Shown here in pieces: positions 46,670 through 56,534 of a stretch of DNA of 64,000 bases. The notes under the pieces are model-generated. The model saw only the letters and a program-made list of their open reading frames with translations. It did no database searches and was not told the DNA's origin. Numbering within the stretch: position 1 is the stretch's first letter; every line of letters begins with the position of its first letter. Source of the DNA: Sporobolomyces roseus (Eukaryota > Basidiomycota > Microbotryomycetes > Sporidiobolales > Sporidiobolaceae); contig JADILM010000007.1 in the NCBI GenBank assembly GCA_016617785.1, positions 62,001-126,000 of the forward strand, read 5' to 3'. A program made the position numbers and the translations under genes.

Positions 46670-48292
46670 CTACTCGAGCGTCAAGGCGAACCATCCTTCT
46701 TCGGGTAAATCTATTTTGACGAGTTTGAGGTTGTTCGGATCGAGAGAATCAAGGTCGAGGGGAGGGAGACGTTTTCCTGCCTGCTGATCACGTAAGATGA
46801 GGTAGTGGTTGAAAGTACCCTCCAAATAGCAGTGGTAGATCGCGATATTGGCGATTTCGAGGAAGTAAGCGTCCATGACTTTTAACGCCTCGAGGATAGA
46901 GCCGCTGACGTTGACCTCGTTCTCTCCCGCTACTCGAAGTAATTCACGCACTCCATCTAGCGTGAAGCTACCCCCTGTAGCGTCAAATTCCGGGATTTCC
47001 CAATCTGACGGAACTAGCAATCCGTGATCGAGCTCCCAGTCCCCTACGATACCTCCGTCCTCGTCTACGTCAAGTCGTGTTCCAGCTTCCGTATAGAAGA
47101 GATGGAGGTCGAGTGATGAAAGAGAAGCTAGGCGAGTTGTCCCGCTGATGAGATCAACGATGCCTTGAAGTGAAGGATTCCCGAAACCGAGTACGAGATG
47201 TTCGAGACGATGGAGGCTGGCGAGGTAGGAGGGAAGTTGAGTGGAGTAAAGGTAGTCGTCGAGGGTCAGATTTTCGAGGAGCTGAAAACGGGAGAGGGCT
47301 TGATCGCAGTGCATGGCGACTTCCTCCTCGCCGTCTTCGAGAAGGAGCTCAAGCCATACGAGCGTAGTCGGTAGTTCTCTGAGAAGTGATCCGTATTCAG
47401 GATAGACGGAGGACAGCGTGAGGTGCGTTAGTGCAGGGCAGAGGGAGCAGAAGTCGACAATCGCATGGTCGTCCCCATGACATCCACGAACCGTCAGATC
47501 CCAGAGGTGAAGAAGCGGCGAGAAGCCACTGGTCGAGAAGTGTCCATCTTCTCCGTCGTGGTCGACTATGTCCAGGCATTCGAGAGCGTTTAGCGAAGTG
47601 CAATCAACGAGCGGAGTCTCCTGGATGTATGTTTGCGGAACCCGTAGGCGGCGTAGAGCTGGAAGGAAGTACAATGGCGACGTGATTGCACGCGTGAGCA
47701 GAGCTGTGGCTACAAAGGGGGCTTCACTGATGGAAAGTTCGACGAGTCGTGTGAGATGGGAGAAAAATTGCACGACTTCCTCCTCCGGGTCGGTTGACGT
47801 CGAGCGCGGGAAGGGGAGGTCGCAGCTTAGTTTGATCTCTTCAATGCAACTCCCTAAAGTCGAGTTCCGATTGACTGTGGCGATGAGTTTTGCGATGTTG
47901 ATCGGTTTCGTAAGGGAGATTCGACGATAGATTCCGGTGATGTGAAAGGGAAGGAGATGTTTCGACAGGGCACCGGTCGAGGGGGTAACGATAGAGTATG
48001 CGAGGTCGAAGATGTGTTCGAGGAGTTCGTTCGGGAGGAGGGAAAGTCGATCGATCTGAGGGGGGGGGGGGATTCGGATTGAGCAAACCTCAGAGAGGTC
48101 AGCGAAATGGTGGGAGCTCACCTTATGTATTATCTCCTGATCTCCCGCTACCTCCGTACTCTTCTCTGTTGATATAGCGTTCGGTTGGTTCGAGGTTGAC
48201 TGACGAAAGAGGGGAAGGGTCAGGAACAGCGAGAACAGCGAGGGGTGCTGAGAGAGGCTCACCATATCTTCCATACTATCTACTGAAGTCAT
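46670..48292 (-). CDS. F-box/LRR-like protein, close paralogue of 28342-29941
   Basis: Three exons: 48292-48263 (MTSVDSMEDM), 48199-48122 (26 residues ending EIIHK) and 48055-46670, total about 497 residues. Exon lengths 1 and 2 equal those of the gene at 28342. The F-box motif starts exon 3 (IDRLSLLPNELLEHIFDLAY), preceded by an acceptor whose pyrimidine tract is a pure run of Cs. Then GALSKHLLPFHITGIYRRI, leucine-rich repeats (CPALTHLTLSSVYP, LHRLEHLVLGFGN) and the C-terminal block GSILEALKVMDAYFLEIANI ... RLPPLDLDSLDPNNL. Intact. Role as a ubiquitin-ligase adaptor is inferred from the motif. Confidence 0.78.
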   Translation of the reverse strand: MTSVDSMEDMVSLSQHPSLFSLFLTLPLFRQSTSNQPNAISTEKSTEVAGDQEIIHKVSSHHFADLSEVCSIRIPPPPQIDRLSLLPNELLEHIFDLAYSIVTPSTGALSKHLLPFHITGIYRRISLTKPINIAKLIATVNRNSTLGSCIEEIKLSCDLPFPRSTSTDPEEEVVQFFSHLTRLVELSISEAPFVATALLTRAITSPLYFLPALRRLRVPQTYIQETPLVDCTSLNALECLDIVDHDGEDGHFSTSGFSPLLHLWDLTVRGCHGDDHAIVDFCSLCPALTHLTLSSVYPEYGSLLRELPTTLVWLELLLEDGEEEVAMHCDQALSRFQLLENLTLDDYLYSTQLPSYLASLHRLEHLVLGFGNPSLQGIVDLISGTTRLASLSSLDLHLFYTEAGTRLDVDEDGGIVGDWELDHGLLVPSDWEIPEFDATGGSFTLDGVRELLRVAGENEVNVSGSILEALKVMDAYFLEIANIAIYHCYLEGTFNHYLILRDQQAGKRLPPLDLDSLDPNNLKLVKIDLPEEGWFALTLE

Positions 48293-49136
48293 TCGAGTTG
48301 GTCCAAGCTAGCTTCGAGTCGAGTTGTGAAGTTGTAAGAAGGAGAGAAGCGACTCCATCTTTCTCGCTCTTGCTGTTCACCTCGATTGCTCAGATATGCT
48401 CGAAGACTGCTTCAATAGGCTATTGTACTCTATAGGCACTCGCAGCAAGTTACTTAACGATCCTACGAGGCATTTCCTTCCACCACGTTCTCGATCTTTC
48501 GAGGGTTTCAGACTCAGCTCAACTCGACTGCTCAACTGTGATTGATACATCAAGCAGGTCTTGCGTGCTAGAGAGACTCGCCCCACTCGTGTCTTGCTCT
48601 CCCGTCGAGCTCGAAGCAAGTTTTCCTTCGTCTCGCAAAACATCGACGTCAATTCTCGTTCGACGATAGGCTCAAGACTACTCGGAGCGACACTGAAGCG
48701 CTTTGATGGGCAAGACGTGGAAGAGTGACGATGGTGAAGGAGAAACAGAGGGAAACAGGAAAGGAGATAGGGATGAAAACTGGGAGACCGTGGTCGGAAC
48801 GCTATTGGTCTGCGGCTCAAGGAAGTGAGGAGAGCGCAGACATATGAGAGGGCCCTTCTTCATCATAAAGGGAGATTTTAGCTGGAGAGAGGAATACATG
48901 CGATTGAATGAAGTTTCCTGTTCTCGCTTCGTTGATCGTAAGTCCCGCCGTTCTCTTGCTCGATTCCGACCGGAGCGCACCTGACTGATAACGTCTCTTC
49001 ATTGAAAGTGCGTAGGCTATACCATCTCCGCTTCTCTGCTTCGCTCGATTCACGAATCTCCTCTTCGTTCGAAACTCGACGGTCGATTGGCTTCTTTCGA
49101 CCTAGCCTTGCCCCCAAGATTTGAGTCACTCCTACA
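48293..49136. other. intergenic region containing duplicated F-box promoter
   Basis: About 840 bp. The first 60 bp next to the F-box start are a near copy of the sequence before the ATG at 28342. The remainder holds only low-complexity Ser/Arg frames on both strands. No gene recognised. Confidence 0.4.
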
Positions 49137-50321
49137 ATGCTTATGTGTTCAGCTTGTCGACTCCGAACGGGACTGGCTCGTCGCTCAGGAGAATTCCTGC
49201 GATTCGCTCCTCCTCCGCTTGAGGCCTTCTCGTCCGGCTAGAGACGCTCAACCTACGACACATTCTTTCTCGTGGATATTTCCACGTCTTCCCTCGCCGC
49301 GGAAGATCCGAAATAGGAGTACTCAAGAGTCGCTTCCCTCTCTCTTTCCTCTACGTCCAAAGCAAGTCACTCTTTGATGTCCTGTAAGCTTACTCGCTTC
49401 TCGTCCGTAAGACTTGATTGATTGACTCCTCTAGCAGCTCCTCGTCGTGTTGAGACTGCTCGTGCGTTCCTCTCTATCCGTTGAACTAGTCTCTTGCTGA
49501 CATGCTCGCGAGGGCTCACAGTCGATGCAGCCTTCCGCAATCTCGGACGACAGTATGTTCTCCGCGATGCTGTACTGCGGCATTTGATCAGGGATGATTT
49601 GGATGCACGAGGTAAGCTGCAATTCTGCTCCGAGCTTGCCGGAGAAGACATTTGTTGAGGCTGTCATCTAGTCCAGGCACTACCAGTAATCGCGACCGAT
49701 ACAACGCTCTCATCATGCGTATTCAGGACATTCGTAACGCCGAAGTGAACATCGATAACACCGTATCGTCGAGCTCTGATCTTGAAGGACTGGAGGATGA
49801 GATCGCGAATCGCTCGCTTCCTGGAGGAGTACGTCTGATCTCATCCACCTTTCTGGTGTCTTGTTGACTAGGCTGATAAGAGCCCATCATAGAGTCATAC
49901 ACACTTGATGAGAGCGATCCGACAGTATCAAGATCGCAATCCGCCGCCTGACCCGCTAGAAGTGAACTTCTTCAGGATGGCTGCTTTCGCCCCAGCCGAA
50001 GCGCCTCACGCTGTTAATGTTCAAGATTCTACTGTCACTCCTATGATACCTGTCAGCCCGAATTCGACGAGATCTCAAGCTCCTACTCAATACCAAGCGG
50101 TAGCTCGCCGCTCTCATCACCCGCTTGCGTCGAACGACCCGAACCTCTCCTCAGAGCGAGCTCCTGCGCCACTACGGGGAACAGTGCGTCTATGGAGGGG
50201 ACATAAACACTTTCCTGAAGGCTCACAGCAGGAAGTGGCGGAGCTTGGTTGGACGAGAAGTACAGACGGGAAATATGTCGAGCGAAAGAAGGATTTCGAA
50301 TGGAGATTCAACCAGAAGTAG
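49137..50321 (+). CDS. hypothetical protein, 5' end uncertain
   Basis: A chain of frame-consistent exons supports a real gene. One exon ends SKSLFDVL at a GTAAGC donor (about 49383). The next, from about 49497, reads GLTVDAAFRNLGRQYVLRDA and on to LIRDDLDAR, with a GTAAGC donor at 49612. The next, from 49678, reads TTSNRDRYNALIMRIQDIRN and on to IANRSLPGG. The last, from 49893, runs to the stop at 50321 (MRAIRQYQDRNPPPDPLEVN ... KHFPEGSQQEVAELGW ... FEWRFNQK). The ATG at 49137 (MLMCSACRLRTGLAR) could start a mitochondrial-type leader but needs a weak GTCGCT donor to join, so the start is a guess. No domain recognised. Confidence 0.4.
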
Positions 50322-50763
50322 TGAATGATGCAGTTGGCACATTTGTGATAGTTTCTGTATGTTTTCGGAACGCAATTTTTACGCAATCTTTACTTTGAAC
50401 GGGGCAAGCGACGACCTGGAGCTGGAGAAAGCGCTTGTAAATGGAGATACGTCGAGCGAAGGCTGCCGTGCTGTCGGAGGCGATGTTGTTTTCTCTACCT
50501 CTGTTGTAAGCCCCGTTCAGCGAAGCGACACTCATGCCCAGCTTGTCTCTCGCTTGATTTTGATTCCTTGCGGCCTCTCCTCCTCGTGACTCGCTTTTCT
50601 GATTCTCCGTCGTCGCTGATCGACCAGATAGGGAAGCTGTCTTACTCCTCTCGCGATGACCTGTTCTTGGTGAGCTCCCTTGAGCGCCATTCAAGCTCAA
50701 TAGCTCGTTTCTTCCAGTTCACAGCTACACAACAAGCCTCCACAACAGCGGTGACCAGGCCTG
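50322..50763. other. convergent 3' intergenic region
   Basis: 442 bp between two convergent stop codons. Open frames here lack ATG or domain content. Confidence 0.35.
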
Positions 50764-51836
50764 CTAACCCATAGTGTACTCCATGTTCCATTGTCTGAAC
50801 TCCTTCAAAGGTCCCTTCGCAGCTTGTGGATCAACCGGCATAATCACTTCCTCGACATATCTCAACCCTTCCTTCGCCGCGTACTTCCCACACCGCTTGA
50901 TCTCTGGAGTTTCCGATGTCGCATCCCTCGTTGTCATGGGAGAGATGGCGGTGAGATGGATCACGATCAACCATTTGTGCATTAAATTGTTCCACCAACT
51001 GTGATCTTTCCCGTTGTATCGAGGATAAGGCAAGTACATGTTGACATATGAAGACACTTCGTCGAAAGGATCTGATTTTGGTGCGTTTCCTCCGACTTGA
51101 CTCACTAAATCCAGCACAATCTCTCGTCAGTCGAGGCCGAAGAATCTCTAGTGAACGGAAATTGTGTGAAGACGTGCTGAACATGTTCATCATATTCTCG
51201 AGAGGGTTGGCACTAGCGTTCGCTCCACTCTTCATGCCGACTCGAAGGGCTTGAATCGTTCGAATCAAGAAGATCATTTCTTGAGCAGTTTCATCGGAAA
51301 CGATTCGAGATCCTTTGTATCCTTTGCGAAAGCTATCGAGCAAACCCTACCGATAGCTCACTTGTCAGACTCGCACACTCATGGCGTCCGGGAGAAAGAG
51401 AGAGAGAGAGAGAGCTCACGGGTAGATCTCGTTCTGAAATATTCCAATCCCTCTTGAACCTCGTCGCTACACTCAATGGTCTATCCCGATCCTCTGGTTC
51501 AAGAGATCGATGAGTAATATCGTTCCTCGACTTCATGACATCCTCGAGTTCTTCTTTCGAGAACGGAGGCCAACTGAAAGGATTCGATCCTTTTCCACAA
51601 ACTTGACGATGAACGGGCCATAACTGGAGAGAGCGCGAGCTTGGAAGTCGTCAGCACATCTCCATCTATATCAGTCTTGTGTAGCTTGAACAGCTTTGTA
51701 GAGCTCTCTGAAGGACTGAACTCACGAGTCTTTGATGGGTAGGAGAACAGAAGAAGATATCGAAACCGTACTCTGCACATCTCGAGCATCGAGTAACAGT
51801 TCTGGTGCCACACATACAACAAGGCTGTTCGGTCAT
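50764..51836 (-). CDS. MYND-like zinc-finger protein
   Basis: ATG at 51836 starts directly with a MYND-type zinc finger: CCMCGTRTVTRCSRCAEYGF then FFCSPTHQRL, and after an intron LWPVHRQVCG, giving the C-x2-C ... C-x2-C ... C-x3-H ... H-x3-C order. Then SNPFSWPPFSKEELEDVM, a helical stretch (RKGYKGSRIVSDETAQEMIF), and a C-terminal exon with VSSYVNMYLPYPRYNGKDHS and LKEFRQWNMEYTMG, TAG at 50764. MYND fingers mediate protein-protein contacts, often in transcription. To join MFSTSSHNF to QIVLDLVSQVGGNAPKSDPF, a very short 34-nt intron (GTTCAC...GACGAG) is needed; without it a frameshift must be assumed. It shares a 213-bp promoter with the dipeptidyl aminopeptidase gene. Confidence 0.7.
51397..51414. 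repeat. (AG)9 microsatellite inside an intron of the MYND-like gene
   Basis: Eighteen bases of AG repeat directly next to the 5' splice site (GTGAGCT followed by the CT tract in the transcribed direction), in the intron after the exon ending NISERDLP. Confidence 0.85.
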
Positions 51837-52049
51837 CTTGAGGGAGTGATGTGGGAAGTGAATGGAAAGATGTAGAAAGTTGCAGCTTCTCCCTGACCTC
51901 TCTACTCTTACCTAACTCGACTCGAATATCAATATACACCTCCTTGAACTCTACTACACGCTCTAGTACACGCGAACTAGTCCAGGAGGAGCGAAGAACC
52001 CGTTCCCCCTCTTCTCCCCCTTTCCCCTCCTCCTCCCTCTCTCTCGACG
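51837..52049. promoter_or_regulatory. short divergent promoter
   Basis: 213 bp separate the start codons of the MYND-like gene and the dipeptidyl aminopeptidase gene. The half next to 52050 is a CT-rich tract. No specific element recognised. Confidence 0.45.
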
Positions 52050-55000
52050 ATGCCAACTCCTTATGTTCCTCTTGCACCAGAACCAATCACTTCAGCATCC
52101 GACTCGGAACGAGCTAACACAAGATCACTCCCACTTCGACCTCCACCATTCGAGATTCCCGATCCTTTCGCTCCTTTCAAGAGGGGAAGACTATCGATCG
52201 ATTCGGACGATAGCAGTAGTAGTGAGAGTGATTATGGAGGGGAGGAAGGGAAAGCTTATGATGGATTGGATGAGAAGGGTGGATTGATGAGAGATGCGGA
52301 GGATCCTGAAGATAACAACGGGTGGAGGGAACGGAAACAAGCGCAAGCAAAGGTACGCTCTCCTCTTCGAATCAGATGATCTTAAATGGAGAAGTTGATT
52401 TGACGATCGAGGGCACAGCGTCGACGATTCATCTTGGGAGCTATCTTTACGATTCCTCTCGTTCTCCTTTTTTCGGGTTACATCCTTTCGAATGTCGTTT
52501 CACCTTCGACTGGACTACACACGTTCAAAGGACAAGGTTTACAGAAGATCACGAGGGAGCATCTGGCGAACGGGACGTTTTGGGCAGACAGTGTTCAGCT
52601 GAATTGGTTGGCAGAAGGTGAGTCTCATTCGTCTGCATCATCCGGCGAGGAAGGCCGCTGATGTGAGGGAGGCGATTTGCAGCTGGAGATGGAGTGTACA
52701 GTCAACGCACGGAAACGGGATCGATTTTGTTGGTCGACGTCAATAAGAATACGACTCGAGTTCTCGTTGATGGAGAAAACATTCGAGATGTGAGTTGGGA
52801 TTTCCTCTGAGCTTCCTACATTCTCTGCTGATGAGTATATTCCTGATCCACAGACCGAGGGCGCAAAGTTGGAATGGTTTCGATTCAAAGTTTCGGCCGA
52901 CCTTCAATACATTCTCTTCGATACAGAATGGACGAAACAATGGCGCCATTCGACCTACGCCAACTTCTGGATCCATAACATTTCCGCCTCGACGACTCGC
53001 CGCTTACGATCCCCAGTCCACCCTCCTCGAACTTCTTTCGCGTCTTTCTCTCCCAAGAATCATCATATCGCTTATGTCCACGCAAACGACCTTTACGTGC
53101 TCGAAAGTCCGCCAGAAGCGAACGACAGGATCGACCCGATCAGAGTGACGAAGGATGGGAGTGCGACTACTTTCAATGGAGTTCCTGATTGGGTTTACGA
53201 AGAGGAGGTGAGCTTTCACGATTCAATCCCCGCTACCTCTCGATACTGATGCTTGAATCGATAGGTCTTCTCCTCGGATGTCACGACTTGGTGGTCTCCG
53301 ACAGGCACGAAACTTTCATTCCTTTCTTTCGACGAAGAGCAAGTTCCAGAATACGAATTCCCAGTCTACAATTCCGACTGGAATCAAGGTGGAGCCGATC
53401 CTTACCCTTCTCACACCGTCATGCGCTATCCGAAAGCAGGTTACCCGAATCCGAAAGTCCGATTGAGGGTGTTCGACTTGGAGAAATACCTGGGATCTAC
53501 TCGAGAAGCCGGATATCCAACTCAGCAAGATGTAGACAAAGCTACGAAGGAACTCGTGTTCGATAGTGCGTTCCCGGAGAACGACATCATCATCTCGGAG
53601 GTGGTTTGGACGGCGGAAAACGAGTTGATGGTCAAGGCTACGAATCGAATCGCTACGATCGAGAGGGTCGCTCGATTCGTCTTTGATGAGACCGTGTTGG
53701 CGGATGAAAGAATCGTAGTTGGGAAAGTCGTGCGAGAAGTAGACTTCGAGAAATTGGATAGAGGTTGGGCAGAACCTGTACGTTTGCCTCTCTTTCTTGC
53801 AGACCCTGATCGCTTCGTTCAACTGATCCGATTTTTTTTTACAGGGCTCAAACATCGTCGGCATTTCCTCGACCGTTCTCCTTCACTCTCAATCTAACTC
53901 CTCAGCCGCTCCGATCCCTTCTTACCCTCCCGGTTACCTCGACATTCTTCCTTCACCATCTGGGTTCAATCATCTCGCCTACTTCTCACCCGCCGATTCG
54001 AAGGAACCAATCTTCTTGACCGAAGGAGAATGGGAGATTGACGGAGAGATTCAAATGGTCGATGTACAAAGAGGTCTCGTGTAAGCTTTCACTCCGATCA
54101 GTCTTGCAGCTCTCAGCTCACCCTACATTCCCGATGCAGTTACTTCATCGCTGCGAACCCCTCGATCGAACGCCATCTCTTCTCCGTTCCCCTCCCGACA
54201 TCGCTCGCTCAACTCTCCGATCTCAAAGCGGGCAAGACGAAGCTCGAACCGCCGAAAGCTCTCACTGCTATGAAAGAGAGAGGTCATTACTCAGTCAGCT
54301 TCTCGCCTTTCGGTGGTGTCTATCAACTGAACTATGGTAGGTCTAACCCTTTCCCTCCCTTTCCTCTCGATTTGATGCTCATATTCGCTGGACTCATTGC
54401 GCAGAGGGTCCTGGAGTACCTTGGCAAAAGCTCGTCAAGGTCGATGATTCAGGTCTGTCACCTTCTTCTTGTCCAGCCTCGAGTCAGATCTGACTCGGTT
54501 CATTCTCTCAGATTTCTCTTACATTATGACCAACAACTCTGAACTTCGCAAAATCGATTCTCGTTTCCAACATGCCGAGATCAGCTATCCTACTATCTCG
54601 ATCGATCGTGCTATCAGTGGAGATATCGAGGCAGCGAAAGAGAAGCCGGTCGAATTGAATGCGATGGAGTTGAGACCCCCCTTGATGGATCTGTCAGGCA
54701 AGACCAAATATCCTGTTCTCTTCCAAGTGTGAGTCACTCTTTGGTAGCATCCTTCTCTACTTCTGAGACTGACGAGTCTCTCTTCTGGGAACAGCTACGG
54801 AGGACCCAACTCTCAAACTGTCACTACGAAATTCCAACGAGACTGGCAGCACTACCTCTGTACTGCTCTAGGCTTCGTTATTGTCCGAGTAGATCCTCGA
54901 GGAACTGGTTTCCGAGGGAGGAAGCATCGAGTCCTCGTCAAGAATCGATTGGGAGAAGTAGAGAGGAGCGATGTGATTGAATCCGCAAGGTCAGTTCTTA

Positions 55001-55889
55001 CGGATCAGATCATTCCGCTCCGTCATGAGACACTGATCCGAACCGTCGTGACAGACAATGGGCGGAGTTACCTTACATCGATGGGAAGCGAGTCGCGATC
55101 TGGGGCTGGGTGAGTTTTCCTTTTCTCTGCTACCGACCCGCTCCTTCATCAGTCTCTCCCTTTTACGTCCCTCTCACCTAAGGCCGACCCTTGGTGATCT
55201 CGAGAGTGCTCAACAATCGACTGACAGCTCCTTTTTGCTCGGTTTTCCCTTAGTCGTACGGAGGATTCTTGACCACGAAAGTCATCGAAGCCAATTCTTC
55301 AGTCTTTCAACTCGGAATGGCAGTCGCACCCGTCACCGATTGGAGATACTACGATTCTGTGTACACCGAGCGTTATATGTCGACTCCTCAACTCAACAAA
55401 GCTGGATACGATAACAGCTCAGTTACGGAGATGGACGGGTTCAGACACGCTCATTACGCATTAGCTCATGGAAGTGGTGACGATAACGTTCACTATCAGA
55501 ACACTGCTGCACTACTCGACAAGTTCACGGTCGCGAAAGTACGGTAAGTTGCGAATCATTCCGCTCAATCTCGTTGGTGCAGCTTGAGCGATAGAGACTG
55601 ATTCCTCCCTTCTCCTCTTCACAGTGATTTCCGATTCCGGATGTTTACCGACGCAGATCATTCGATGGGACTGAGAGGAGCTTATTGGGAATTGATGGCT
55701 TGGTTAGAGAGTTTCGTGAGTTCTCGACTTCTTCACTTCTCACCATTCTCCCGTCGAGTAGACGTTCATCGATTCGATGAGTCACTGACTCTGTTTCGTC
55801 GTTGCTCGCAGCTCGTCGAAAAGTTTGGCGAAGGTGGAAGAACAAAGTCGAAATGGAAAATCAAGGTCGACCATTCTGAGCACGACTGA
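52050..55889 (+). CDS. DAP2: dipeptidyl aminopeptidase, type II membrane (DPP IV family, S9B)
   Basis: Removes X-Pro or X-Ala dipeptides in the vacuole or late Golgi (yeast Dap2 and Ste13). ATG at 52050; cytosolic N-terminus of about 110 residues, then a signal anchor (FILGAIFTIPLVLLFSGYIL). The beta-propeller part carries the DPP IV glutamate motif (DWVYEEEVFSSD). The hydrolase part has YPVLFQVYGGPNSQ, the nucleophile motif AIWGWSYGGFL, the acidic site GSGDDNVHYQN and the His site FTDADHSMGLRG, so the Ser-Asp-His triad is complete. About 12 short introns, all with frame-keeping junctions. Stop at 55889. The symbol is by family; whether it is the Dap2 or Ste13 counterpart is not decided by the sequence. 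Confidence 0.93.
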
Positions 55890-56534
55890 TACTTGTACTA
55901 CTCGACAAAGCGCATAAAGGTTGTAATGAGGTCTTTAGCTTAATCAAGCTATGTATTACCAGAAGCGAAAGAAAGTTGGGGATGTCGCTTGGTGCTCAAA
56001 ATCTCGAAGAGGATATGAAAAATTCTTGTCGCAGGAAGAAGTCGTCCTCGGCCCTGACCTCTCTCTCTTTCCTGCGAACTTGGTTCTCTCTAAAACCGGA
56101 CTTTCGTCGACTGAATGACTTCCGGCACTTTGCGTCGTCGTTTCGTTGAACAGGAACAATACGGTTTTCCTTTTCGACCTCCTCTCCTTGTCTCCTTTGT
56201 TTGTTCCCGACCGGACGTTCATCGGAAACCACTCAGTTGTCTTGTCCCCGACTTTCTTGCGAGGAGTTTGAGACAACTTTAATCGTTTCCATTCTCAACT
56301 TGGAAGTTTTCGTTGCTCCGAGTCTCCTTGTACTCCGGAAGCACGAACTCTCAATGCATGCTCGGTCAAGAGAGCGCACAACAAACCACGCGAGACAAGC
56401 CATGCTCTCCCTTGCTCTCTGCCAACCACCAAACATCCACTGTCATTCTCGACTCAATCCCACCTTCCTTCAACCATACGAACACTCCTTTCTAGCATAT
56501 CGTCACTCGTTTCAAACAAGACAATCTTCCTGAG
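55890..56534. other. intergenic region
   Basis: 645 bp between the dipeptidyl aminopeptidase stop and the CAP10 start. The last 100 bases are CT rich, as expected for the downstream gene's promoter. No gene recognised. Confidence 0.4.
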
